In this document: one piece after another, positions 16,761 to 24,704 of the stretch
Numbering within the stretch: position 1 is the stretch's first letter
Layout of the letters: every line of letters starts with the position of its first letter
Assembly: GCA_945904015.1 (NCBI GenBank)
Contig: CAMDPK010000010.1
Span: forward strand, 17,545 to 81,544
Direction: 5' to 3'
Length of the DNA: 64,000 nucleotides
Source: Candidatus Kuenenia stuttgartensis
GTDB lineage: Bacteria; Planctomycetota; Planctomycetia; Planctomycetales; Planctomycetaceae
Notes under the pieces: generated by a model
What the model saw: only the letters and a program-made list of their open reading frames with translations
What the model was told of the DNA's origin: nothing
Databases searched by the model: none
Translations under genes and position numbers: made by a program

Positions 16761-17813
16761 ATGACAAACAACGCTCAACCGCAGCCGCCGTTTTTCATCG
16801 GCGTGGACGTCGGCGGGACCACGATCAAAGTCGGAGTCGTCGATGACAACGGTCGCTCGCTGTCGAAGTGCGTAGTCCCGACCGAAGCGAAGCAGCCGCC
16901 TGACGTCGGCATGGCGAATCTCGAACGCTGCGTGCGCGATGCGGTGCAGCAATCCGGCATGACGATGGACGACATGCACTCGGTCGGCTTGGCGACTCCC
17001 GGCACAATGGACATCGCAGCCGGGATGCTGCTGACGCCCGGCAACTTGCCGGCGTGGCACGGATTCCAGATTCTTCAGCACGTTCAGAATCGGTTGCAGA
17101 AGCCGACTGTCTTGCAGAACGATGCCAGCGCCGCCGCGTTCGGCGAGTTCTGGGTCGGCACCGCTCACGACGCCCCCAGCACAGTAATGTGGACGCTCGG
17201 CACCGGCGTCGGCTGTGGGATCATCATTCACGACGTCATCATCGAAGGTCAGCATTCACACGGCGGCGAGAGCGGCCACATGATCGTGCAAATGGACGGC
17301 GGCCGACGCAACGTCGATGGTCGCTTTGGTTCGTTGGAAGCCTATTGCTCCGCGACCGCGCTCGTAAAACGCTGCTGCGAAGCGATCGAAGCTGGTGCAG
17401 ATTCGTCCTTGAGAGCGTTGCTGGATGCGGGTCAAGAATTCACCGCCAAGTCGATCGCCGATGCCGCCGAAACGGGCGACGAACTCGCCGATCGGCTGGT
17501 GATGGACACGGCTCGCATCCTCGGAGTCGCGACCGTCTCGATCATGCACACGATCGACCCCAGCATGATCCTGATCGGTGGAGCCATGACCTTCGGCCGC
17601 CACGACAACATCATCGGCCGCCGGTTCCTGCAACGGGTCAAAGACGAAGTCCACGCCCGCGCGTTCCCGATCCCAGCCGCGAAAACTCGCATCGACTACG
17701 CCAGTCTCGGCGGAGACGCCGGCTACATCGGAGCTGCCGGCTGTGCTCGGCAACGCTTCACCGGCAAGACGCCGTCGGGGGCAACCGCCGAACAGCACGC
17801 TTATCCGTGCTGA
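16761..17813 (+). CDS. ROK family sugar kinase (glucokinase-like)
   Basis: A 350-residue cytoplasmic kinase from the ATG at 16761. The ATP-binding loop is GVDVGGTTIKVGVVD (about 13-27), the second phosphate motif is WTLGTGVGCGII, the catalytic aspartate sits in LQNDASAAAFGE, and the zinc-liganding histidine position is GHMIVQ. It probably phosphorylates glucose or a related hexose with ATP. Notably, the usual ROK zinc motif CxCGxxGCxE is replaced by VDGRFGSLEAYCS (about residues 184-196): the three motif cysteines are absent and a single Cys occurs further on. The gene lies in a divergent arrangement with the DUF1501 gene, 182 bp apart, and ends against a GTGG-headed inverted repeat. Confidence 0.88.
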   Translation: MTNNAQPQPPFFIGVDVGGTTIKVGVVDDNGRSLSKCVVPTEAKQPPDVGMANLERCVRDAVQQSGMTMDDMHSVGLATPGTMDIAAGMLLTPGNLPAWHGFQILQHVQNRLQKPTVLQNDASAAAFGEFWVGTAHDAPSTVMWTLGTGVGCGIIIHDVIIEGQHSHGGESGHMIVQMDGGRRNVDGRFGSLEAYCSATALVKRCCEAIEAGADSSLRALLDAGQEFTAKSIADAAETGDELADRLVMDTARILGVATVSIMHTIDPSMILIGGAMTFGRHDNIIGRRFLQRVKDEVHARAFPIPAAKTRIDYASLGGDAGYIGAAGCARQRFTGKTPSGATAEQHAYPC

Positions 17814-17818
17814 ACTTC

Positions 17819-17872
17819 GTGGAGCACGTTTTCAACGTGCTCTGATTCGGGCACGTTGAAAACGTACCCCAC
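17819..17872. repeat. GTGG-headed inverted repeat (REP-like pair), copy 2
   Basis: Left arm (17819-17842) is GTGG plus AGCACGTT-TTC-AACGTGCT, right arm (17849-17872) is its inverted copy with about four mismatches; each arm is a hairpin by itself. It occupies the 63-bp gap between the convergent stops of the ROK kinase and the DUF1501 gene. Confidence 0.8.
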
Positions 17873-17876
17873 GTCG

Positions 17877-19307
17877 TCATGCCAGCAACTCTTCCACGAT
17901 CTTCGCGTGCGTCACTTCGGCATCGGTCAAGCTCGCTTCGCGTCCCTCGTGCGGATACGTCAGCGATTCGTGTTCGATTCCAAGCTGTTGCAGCAGCGTC
18001 GCGTGCAGGTCATGCACGTTGACGACCTTCTCGACCGACTCGTAGCTGAAGTCGTCGGTCGCTCCGTGGACGTAGCCGGCTTTGAAGCCTCCGCCAGCCA
18101 GCCACAACGAAAACGCACGGCGGTTGTGATCACGGCCGTCGGGGCCTTGCGACACCGGCAGCCGTCCAAACTCTCCGGTCCAAAGCACAATCGTCTCGTC
18201 GAGCAATCCGCGCTGTTTCAAATCTTGCACCAACGCGGCGCTCGGCTGATCGGTGCGAGCGGTCAGCCCCTTCAAGCTTTCGGCGTTCTTGCTGTGCGTG
18301 TCCCACGGCTGACCGGCCATGAAGAGCTGCACGAATCGCACCCCCCGCTCGATCAGCCGCCGAGCGATCAGGCAGCGTGTGCCGTATTCGTCGGTCGCCG
18401 GTTGCCCGATGCCGTACATCGCCTTCGTCGCTTCCGTCTCTTGCGAGAGGTCGAGCACGTCGGGCACGGCGACTTGCATCCGCGCAGCGGTCTCGAAGTT
18501 CGCGATCCGCGCGGCGAGTTCGCTGTTCTCCGGGTGACGCTTGAGGTGCGTGCGATTCAGCTCGTCGAGGAACCGCAGTTGATTCTTGCGAGCCTGCGGC
18601 GAGACACCGTCGGGCGTTTGCAGATTCAGCACCGGCGACTTGCCAGAACGAAATACCGTCCCCTGATAAACCGCCGGCAGCCAGCCGCTGGTCCAATTCT
18701 TCTCGCCATCGACCGGCAGGCCGCCTGGATCGGAGAGCACGACGTACCCCGGCAGGTTTTCGTTCTCGGTGCCGAGCGCGTAGATCGTCCACGCTCCGAT
18801 CGTCGGCAGTCCCGACAGAAACTTGCCGCTGTGAATCAACCGCAACGCCGATTCGTGATCGACCGACTCGGTGCTCATCGAGCGGATCAGCGTGATGTCG
18901 TCCGCGATCCGCGCCGTGTGCGGCAGCAGTTCCGACAGGACCATGCCGCTCTCACCGCAGTTGCGGAACGAATACGGTGAACCCAAGACGTTCCCGACCT
19001 GCTTGTCAAAGTGCGTTTCGAGTTGGCCGGCCGGATACGGCTTGCCATGAAACTTCTGCAACGCCGGCTTCGGATCGAAAAGATCCATCTGGCTCGGCCC
19101 ACCGTGCTGAAACAGACAGATCATCGCCTTGGCCTGCGGCCGCTGATTCGGCTCGGCCACTGCGCCTCGAACCGATCGCGAATCCGCGAGCATCGACGCG
19201 AGCGCCAAACTGCCGATCCCGCCCGCAGATCGGCCGAGGAATGTGCGGCGAGTCAATTCGGCAATGGTTGAGTAGATCGGGGGCATGTCGGTCTCCCAGA
19301 ACTGCAA
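17877..19307 (-). CDS. DUF1501 family secreted protein
   Basis: A 476-residue exported protein. The leader TRRTFLGRSAGGIGSLALASM (about 12-32) is twin-arginine-like. Core blocks are FQHGGPSQMDLFDPKPALQK (about 66-85), the HTARIADDITLIRSM segment, GVRFVQLFMAGQPWDTHSKN, and the C-terminal GEFGRLPVSQ plus GRDHNRRAFSLWLAGGG, followed by GATDDFSY. It resembles the copy at 46225-47655 more than the other three: both have SxGDGRDHxxxxFSxWLAGGG-type ends and a histidine-containing MHTEH/MSTES segment. Reaction unknown. Its divergent neighbour across only 50 bp is the deacetylase-like gene, so the two probably share a promoter region. Confidence 0.88.
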   Translation of the reverse strand: MQFWETDMPPIYSTIAELTRRTFLGRSAGGIGSLALASMLADSRSVRGAVAEPNQRPQAKAMICLFQHGGPSQMDLFDPKPALQKFHGKPYPAGQLETHFDKQVGNVLGSPYSFRNCGESGMVLSELLPHTARIADDITLIRSMSTESVDHESALRLIHSGKFLSGLPTIGAWTIYALGTENENLPGYVVLSDPGGLPVDGEKNWTSGWLPAVYQGTVFRSGKSPVLNLQTPDGVSPQARKNQLRFLDELNRTHLKRHPENSELAARIANFETAARMQVAVPDVLDLSQETEATKAMYGIGQPATDEYGTRCLIARRLIERGVRFVQLFMAGQPWDTHSKNAESLKGLTARTDQPSAALVQDLKQRGLLDETIVLWTGEFGRLPVSQGPDGRDHNRRAFSLWLAGGGFKAGYVHGATDDFSYESVEKVVNVHDLHATLLQQLGIEHESLTYPHEGREASLTDAEVTHAKIVEELLA

Positions 19308-19357
19308 AATCGCGAGGCCACGATACCATATCGGCCAAGCACTTCGGGAGCCTCATC

Positions 19358-20770
19358 ATGTTCGATTCGACTCTGACCCGCCGAGATCTCTTGCGAGCCG
19401 GCACGGCCGGACTGCTCGCGTCCGCGATTCCCATTCTTGGCCGCATGCCGCTGTTCGCTCAAGAGCGCGGCGAGCGCCCGATGCAATCCGACGATGTGAA
19501 GATTGTCACTCCGCGCGGCCGAGTCCCCATCAGCTTCATCATCGACGATTCGACCTGCCTCGCGAACCTCGCGTATTTTGGCATCCCGCATTTCGCCGAG
19601 GTCTATCCCGACCGCTATCGCCAGGACTGGGGCAAGCTGCCCAAAGAAATTCCCGATTCGTTCGTCCGCAAGTTTGGCGAGTGGTCCCGCGAGCACGGCA
19701 TCAAAGGCAAATACAGCATCGTGCCGTACCCGGCCTGCATCGGCCGCGTCGATCAGAAGCTGCCCGATTGGTCGAAGCAGCAACTCGAAGAGAGCCTCAA
19801 GCTGGTCCGCGAGTTCATGACCGTCGATTGGGATATCCACCCGGAGATGGTCACGCACACGTTTGCCATCGACATCAAAACCGGCAAGCCGTATCCCGAC
19901 CGCACCGAAGACTTCCTGGAGAACACCGGCTTCAGCCTCGGCAAGAACGCCGACCAGCTCGCCGAGTACATCGCGTACGCGCTCCGCATTCTCAAGAACG
20001 TCGGCTTGCCGTGCGAAGGAGTCACGACACCCGGCGGCTTCGGCAACAAGGTTCGCGATGCGCTCTCGCGCGGCACGATGATGGCCGTTCGCGACATCTA
20101 CAAAGCCGAGATTCCGCATTACTTTCGGCATCTCTTCACCGGCGAGGAAAGCGTCGCTCCGCGCGTCGAGTTCGCCAGTGGGATCGACACCGACGATCCG
20201 AAGTGTTGCGTGTCAATCATCGGCTGCACCGGCGATTGGTTCGGCGGCTGGGACGGTTTGACTCCCGGCACCGTCGATCAATTCATCACCGAAGATCTGG
20301 AATCCGGCCGCATGGTTGACGTCATCGAACGAGGCGACGAGCCGGCCATCATGGTCTGTCACTGGCCCGGGCTGTACTACAACGGCGACGAGACCGGCTT
20401 CGCGATCTTTCAAGACGTCGTCCGCCGCCTGCACCGCCGCTACGACAATTTGCACTGGATGAAGCTCAGCGAAATCTCCCGCTACTGGGCCGCAAAAGCA
20501 CTGACTCGCATCGAACGCAAAGAGGATTCCGTGGTCCTCCGCAGCCCGTTCGCCTGCCCCGATTTCACGTTCGAGATCGAACTCCCCGCCAGTCGCCTGA
20601 TCCACGCGAAGACCATCGGCTCCGGCAGGTCGCGTTCGCATCCGATCCCAATGAAACAAATCGTCCGCTCACTCGACCTCGAATCGGGCGAATGGGTCCA
20701 CGACGACGAAGTCGCCCGCATCTGCTTGAACCTGCCGAAACGCGAAGATGTCGTCGTGTCGTGGGAGTGA
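19358..20770 (+). CDS. Secreted polysaccharide-deacetylase-like protein
   Basis: A 470-residue protein from the ATG at 19358 (GGGAG ribosome-binding site 8 nt upstream). The leader TRRDLLRAGTAGLLASAIP is twin-arginine-like. The mature part opens with PISFIIDDSTCLANLAYFG (about 54-72), where the IIDD motif resembles the first Asp motif of NodB-type deacetylases, and later has EMVTHTFAID and GVTTPGGFGNK. I therefore call it deacetylase-like, but key metal-binding histidines are not obvious and the substrate is unknown. The C-terminal 100 residues look like a separate beta-rich domain. It is divergent from DUF1501 and followed 50 bp later by the Uma2 gene. Confidence 0.65.
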   Translation: MFDSTLTRRDLLRAGTAGLLASAIPILGRMPLFAQERGERPMQSDDVKIVTPRGRVPISFIIDDSTCLANLAYFGIPHFAEVYPDRYRQDWGKLPKEIPDSFVRKFGEWSREHGIKGKYSIVPYPACIGRVDQKLPDWSKQQLEESLKLVREFMTVDWDIHPEMVTHTFAIDIKTGKPYPDRTEDFLENTGFSLGKNADQLAEYIAYALRILKNVGLPCEGVTTPGGFGNKVRDALSRGTMMAVRDIYKAEIPHYFRHLFTGEESVAPRVEFASGIDTDDPKCCVSIIGCTGDWFGGWDGLTPGTVDQFITEDLESGRMVDVIERGDEPAIMVCHWPGLYYNGDETGFAIFQDVVRRLHRRYDNLHWMKLSEISRYWAAKALTRIERKEDSVVLRSPFACPDFTFEIELPASRLIHAKTIGSGRSRSHPIPMKQIVRSLDLESGEWVHDDEVARICLNLPKREDVVVSWE

Positions 20771-20820
20771 CCCTTCAATTAGACTCTGCTCCACCTTCGA
20801 CCGATCTCAGGAAACTTCTC

Positions 20821-21465
20821 ATGCCTTCCGCATTCGCCGAACCACGCACGCTCGATGACCTGCTGGACGAACTCGGCGGCGTTAGCCCGAAACGGATTCG
20901 CTTGAATCCGCCACCGGGACGAGCCACCGAGAAAGACGTCATTCGCCTCGAAGCGAAAGAAGACCGGCTGTACGAACTCGTCGATGGCGTGTTGGTGGAG
21001 AAAGTCATGGGAGCCAAAGAGTCGTTCATCGCGAGCATTTTGATTCATCGGCTTTGGAGTTTTCTCGAAGGCAAAGAACTTGGAGCGGTCCTTGGCGAGG
21101 CGGGGATGCTGCGTCTTCGCCCGCGTTTGGTCCGCATTCCCGATGTGTCGTTCATTTCGTGGGACCAGATTCCTGGAAATGAATTCCCATCCGAACCCAT
21201 TCCCAACCTCTATCCCGATCTTGCGGTTGAAGTTCTCAGTCGCAGCAACACACTTGGCGAGATGACTCTCAAGATCGGCGAGTATTTTGAAGCCGGTACT
21301 CGCTTGGTTTGGATCATCGATCCCGCGACACACACCGCCGAAGTTTACACCGCTCCCGACGAATGCCGTCGCCTGAAGGCCACGCAATCCCTCGACGGCG
21401 GCGACGTCCTCCGCGGCTTCAAACTGCCGCTGAAGGAACTGTTCGCGACGAAGCGGAAGCGATGA
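20821..21465 (+). CDS. Uma2 family putative endonuclease (DUF820)
   Basis: A 214-residue protein from the ATG at 20821 with a CAGGAAA ribosome-binding site. It has the Uma2 (PD-(D/E)XK-like) core: YELVDGVLVEK (about 57-67), RIPDVSFIS with the motif aspartate (about 113-121), PDLAVEVLSRSNT (about 138-150) and RLVWIIDPATHTAEVY (about 167-182). The E-x-x-D-x-E-V pattern of the family is retained, so the nuclease site may be active. Uma2 genes are highly multiplied in Planctomycetes and Cyanobacteria; their biological role is not established. A second copy, of a different subtype, is at 40278-40892. Confidence 0.85.
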   Translation: MPSAFAEPRTLDDLLDELGGVSPKRIRLNPPPGRATEKDVIRLEAKEDRLYELVDGVLVEKVMGAKESFIASILIHRLWSFLEGKELGAVLGEAGMLRLRPRLVRIPDVSFISWDQIPGNEFPSEPIPNLYPDLAVEVLSRSNTLGEMTLKIGEYFEAGTRLVWIIDPATHTAEVYTAPDECRRLKATQSLDGGDVLRGFKLPLKELFATKRKR

Positions 21466-21477
21466 CAACCAACCGAG

Positions 21478-21678
21478 TCAGGACTCTGGAATAAGTCGAG
21501 TCACACTGATTGCGAACAGCGCAATGCAGATGAAAATCGCAGTAACAACCGCAAACAGCGCCAGTCCGTCTCGAATTGGGCGATCACCGAAATGCGAGAT
21601 TCTGATCGGACGAAAACGAAACAAAGCCCAAACGATACCGGCCAAGATGATCAACTCGAATGGAACCGACCCGAACAT
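21478..21678 (-). CDS. Small membrane protein with two predicted helices
   Basis: 66 residues starting MFGSVPFELIILAGIVWALF. Two hydrophobic stretches (about 6-20 and 39-60) flank a basic loop with RFRPIRISHFGDRPIRDG, suggesting an inner-membrane hairpin with a cytoplasmic loop. A GAAGGAAGAA ribosome-binding site lies about 8 nt before the ATG. It begins 14 bp after the stop of the DUF1501 gene at 21693, so it is probably the last gene of that transcript. I know no family for it, and the call rests on ribosome-binding site, spacing and hydrophobicity. Confidence 0.5.
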   Translation of the reverse strand: MFGSVPFELIILAGIVWALFRFRPIRISHFGDRPIRDGLALFAVVTAIFICIALFAISVTRLIPES

Positions 21679-21692
21679 GGAGTATTCTTCCT

Positions 21693-23138
21693 TCACGCTC
21701 GTACGAGTTCCGGAATCGCTCGCCCGCCCTGCATGATCGGTACTGGCCGGCCCGCGAAGTTGCGGAGTTGGACGTCCTCGGCGTCGATGCCGAGGTGTCG
21801 ATAAAGCGTCGCGAGAAAATCCCAAGTGGTAGTTCGGCGTTCGGTGACGTATTCGCCGCGGGGGTCGGTCGAGCCGATGACTTGGCCGCCTCGCAGGCCG
21901 CCGCCGGAGAACAGAATGCTGGTCGCGCTGGGCCAGTGGTCGCGGCCGGGTTGAGTCGTGCCGGCGGGGGCGCTGCCGATCCCTTCGCCGGTGCTCGGTT
22001 GATAATTGATCTTCGGAGTACGACCGAACTCGCCGGTGACGACCAGCAGCACGCGGTCGGAGAGGCCGCGCTCGTGCAAGTCGGAGATCAGCGCGGCGAC
22101 TGCTTGATCGAAGAACTGGCAGCGATACTTCATCGCCTCGAAGCAATTGTGGTTGACGGCGTGATCGTCCCAATTGCCGACTCGGCCGCACAGCGCGCCG
22201 TCGCACTGTGTCGTGACGAGATCGACGCCAGCCTCAACCAGTCGCCGGCACATCAGCATCCGCTGGCCCCAGGTGTTGCGGCCGTAGCGGTCGCGCGTCT
22301 GCGGGTCTTCCTGGCCGATGTCAAACGCGGCCTTCGTGGCGCTGCCGGTGAGCACGTTCCAGGCTTGCTCTTCAAACGTGTCGAACGCCCGCATGAGTTG
22401 CCGCTGATCGACCTCGCGGCGGAACGAATCGAAATCACGTCGCAAGTCGATGCGTGATCGCAGCCGCCCAACCGCGTCCGGCATGAGCCCGATGTTCGGC
22501 ACCTCGAACGTCGGCAAGTTTGGATCGCCGAAGACTCCGAACGGTTCGAACGCCGGGCCAAGATACGCGGCTCCGCTGTAATTCACCGGCGGCACACCGA
22601 CGTAGTTCGGCAGGTCGCGCGTCGGATTGCCTCGCAGGTGATTCGCGATCGAAAACAAATCCGGGTCGTCCGGCTTGAGCTTCAGTTCGAGCACCGGGTG
22701 CCCGGTCAACAACTGGTGCGTCCCCTGCTGGTGACAAAATCCCGAATGCACAACCGATCGCAGAATCGAAAACTTGTCGGCGAGTTTCGCGTGCTGCGGC
22801 AGCAACTCGCACAGATCGAGTCCCGGCACGTCGGTCGCAATCGGGTTGTACGGCCCGCGATATTCCGACGGCGCTTTCGGTTTCGGATCGTAGGTCTCGA
22901 TGTGACTGTGCCCGCCCGGAAGCCAGACGAGGATCAGCGCGGTTCGCTTGGCTCCGTTCGATTCAGCCGCAGCCCGTTGCCGCAGCAGCTCCGGCAAGGA
23001 CAACGACGCGAATCCGGCGAGGCCCGCTCGAAGAAACTCGCGACGACGCAGCGGATGCGAAAAACGTCGTTCAGCAGGCCGGTCATTCGAGTTCAATGCT
23101 GGCACTCCCATCAGAGGCGGACGGCGGGATTCTGACAC
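21693..23138 (-). CDS. DUF1501 family secreted protein
   Basis: A 481-residue exported protein with a leader containing LRRREFLRAGLAGFASLSL (about 30-48). Family marks are VWLPGGHSHIETYDPKPKAP (about 72-91), ILRSVVHSG, GQRMLMCRRLVEAGVDLVTT, GEFGRTPKINY and GRDHWPSATSILFSGGG, then GSTDPRGEYV. Compared with the other copies it has an extra loop of about 20 residues between FGRTP and GRDH. The phosphatase/sulfatase-like fold assignment is by family only. The small membrane protein at 21478 follows directly. It is divergent from the PqaA-like gene with about 100 bp between, and an in-frame earlier or later start is possible because the first 25 residues are not signal-like. Confidence 0.87.
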   Translation of the reverse strand: MSESRRPPLMGVPALNSNDRPAERRFSHPLRRREFLRAGLAGFASLSLPELLRQRAAAESNGAKRTALILVWLPGGHSHIETYDPKPKAPSEYRGPYNPIATDVPGLDLCELLPQHAKLADKFSILRSVVHSGFCHQQGTHQLLTGHPVLELKLKPDDPDLFSIANHLRGNPTRDLPNYVGVPPVNYSGAAYLGPAFEPFGVFGDPNLPTFEVPNIGLMPDAVGRLRSRIDLRRDFDSFRREVDQRQLMRAFDTFEEQAWNVLTGSATKAAFDIGQEDPQTRDRYGRNTWGQRMLMCRRLVEAGVDLVTTQCDGALCGRVGNWDDHAVNHNCFEAMKYRCQFFDQAVAALISDLHERGLSDRVLLVVTGEFGRTPKINYQPSTGEGIGSAPAGTTQPGRDHWPSATSILFSGGGLRGGQVIGSTDPRGEYVTERRTTTWDFLATLYRHLGIDAEDVQLRNFAGRPVPIMQGGRAIPELVRA

Positions 23139-23239
23139 GGATCAGCAGATGCCTCAAGCAGTTTGTTCGGCAAATGGAGACGCGGTCGTTACTCTGCCGA
23201 CCCTTTCTGAATTCTCAAAGCCATTCCATGAGGTCTGTC

Positions 23240-24577
23240 ATGTCGAGAGTCATTGCCGGTTGGATGTTCGCAGCGGCGATATTGTTGGCGATGCCCGGAG
23301 CGTCGGACGCTCGCGCGGATGACGATGCGATCCCCACCGCGTTGCAAGATTACGTCAGCAAGCCGGACGATTCATTCGGTTGGAAGTTGATCGGCAAGTC
23401 GGAGCAAGCACTCGGCACGATCTACGATGTCGAACTGACCTCGCAGAAGTGGCAAGGTCTCGTCTGGAAGCACGTCTTCATGATTTACGAGCCGAAGACG
23501 CTGCGGCATCGTGAGCACGCGCTGCTGTTCATCACCGGCGGTGGGCATCTCAACAAGCCGAAGCCGGAAGAGCAGCAGATGGGGCTGATGCTGGCACAGT
23601 TGGCGGGTGCTCGCGTGGCGATGCTGCATCAGGTGCCGAATCAACCGCTGTTCGGCAATCGGGTCGAAGATGACCTCATCACCGAGACGTTGCTGAAATA
23701 TCTCGAAACCGGCGACAAGAGTTGGCCGCTGTTGTTTCCGATGGTGAAGAGCGCGGTGCGAGGCATGGACGCGGTCGAGCAAATCGGACGCGATCAAAAA
23801 TGGGATTCGCCGATCAAGTCGTTCGTCGTGACGGGAGCCTCGAAACGCGGATGGACGACATGGCTGTCGGCCGTCGCCGACAAGCGAGTCGTCGGCATCG
23901 CGCCGATCGTGATCGACACGCTGAATTTTCAGAAGCAGATGGACTATCAGCTCGAAACGTGGGGCAAGTACAGCGAACAGATCGTCGACTACGAGAGCAA
24001 AGGGTTGATCCAAAAGATGCGCGACGACCGCACCGCTCCGCTGTGGAGTTGGCTCGACCCGCACACCTATCGCTCACAACTGACGCTGCCGAAGCTGATC
24101 ATCAACGGGACCAATGATCGGTATTGGACGGTCGATGCGCTCAACAACTATTGGGATGACCTCGCCGGGCCGAAGTTCATTCATTACGTGACGAATGCCG
24201 GGCACAACCTGAAGAACTCGCAGGGTGGCCGCGAAGCCGCGTTGGCGACGTTGGCCGTATTCTTCGAACACGTCGTTGCCAAACAACCGCTGCCGACGCT
24301 CGGCTGGACGCACGCGGATGGCGACGGAATCTGTCGGCTGACGATCACCTCGAAGCCCGAACCAATCTCCGTCCGCTTCTGGACGGCGGGATCGAGCACG
24401 AAGGATTTTCGAGAATCGAAATGGGAGTCGAAGACGCTGACCACGAAGCCCAACGGCGAATTCATCGGCGACGCCACCAAACCGGCCGGTGGCCACATCG
24501 CCCTGTTCGGAGACGCTCAGTTCGCAACTCCGACGGGAGCCATCTTCACGTTCAGCACACAAATGCGCCGCGAGTGA
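23240..24577 (+). CDS. PhoPQ-activated pathogenicity-related (PqaA-like) hydrolase
   Basis: A 445-residue secreted protein of the PqaA family (alpha/beta-hydrolase fold). The signal peptide is at 1-27 (ending DARAD). Family blocks include HALLFITGGGHL (about 100-111), VVTGASKRGWTTWLSAVAD (about 199-217, holding the nucleophile-like Ser in GASKRG), LIINGTNDRYWTVDALNNYW (about 282-301, with the acidic residue) and VTNAGHNLKN (about 313-322, with the histidine). These form a plausible Ser-Asp-His triad. In Salmonella the family was named for PhoPQ regulation; the substrate is unknown. I chose the ATG at 23240 for its GAGG site; one at 23228 is also in frame. It ends against the 26-bp inverted repeat. 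Confidence 0.87.
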   Translation: MSRVIAGWMFAAAILLAMPGASDARADDDAIPTALQDYVSKPDDSFGWKLIGKSEQALGTIYDVELTSQKWQGLVWKHVFMIYEPKTLRHREHALLFITGGGHLNKPKPEEQQMGLMLAQLAGARVAMLHQVPNQPLFGNRVEDDLITETLLKYLETGDKSWPLLFPMVKSAVRGMDAVEQIGRDQKWDSPIKSFVVTGASKRGWTTWLSAVADKRVVGIAPIVIDTLNFQKQMDYQLETWGKYSEQIVDYESKGLIQKMRDDRTAPLWSWLDPHTYRSQLTLPKLIINGTNDRYWTVDALNNYWDDLAGPKFIHYVTNAGHNLKNSQGGREAALATLAVFFEHVVAKQPLPTLGWTHADGDGICRLTITSKPEPISVRFWTAGSSTKDFRESKWESKTLTTKPNGEFIGDATKPAGGHIALFGDAQFATPTGAIFTFSTQMRRE

Positions 24578-24604
24578 GCGACGAAGCGATTTCAAAACCG
24601 AAAC

Positions 24605-24691
24605 ACCAGCACGACGCGCCAGCGAGTGGTGAACGCCGTCCGAGGATTGCGAGTCGTCTGTCCCGACCACTCGCTGGCGCGTCGTGCTGGT
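24605..24691. repeat. 26-bp perfect inverted repeat, family B copy 1
   Basis: Arms 24605-24630 and 24666-24691 are perfect inverted copies of a 26-mer starting ACCAGCACGACGCGCC and ending GAGTGGT, with a 35-bp spacer. It lies between the convergent PqaA-like and toroid/beta-helix genes. The same 26-mer recurs at 31025-31093 and 33084-33152. Confidence 0.9.
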
Positions 24692-24704
24692 TGAGAAACT
24701 GCAG

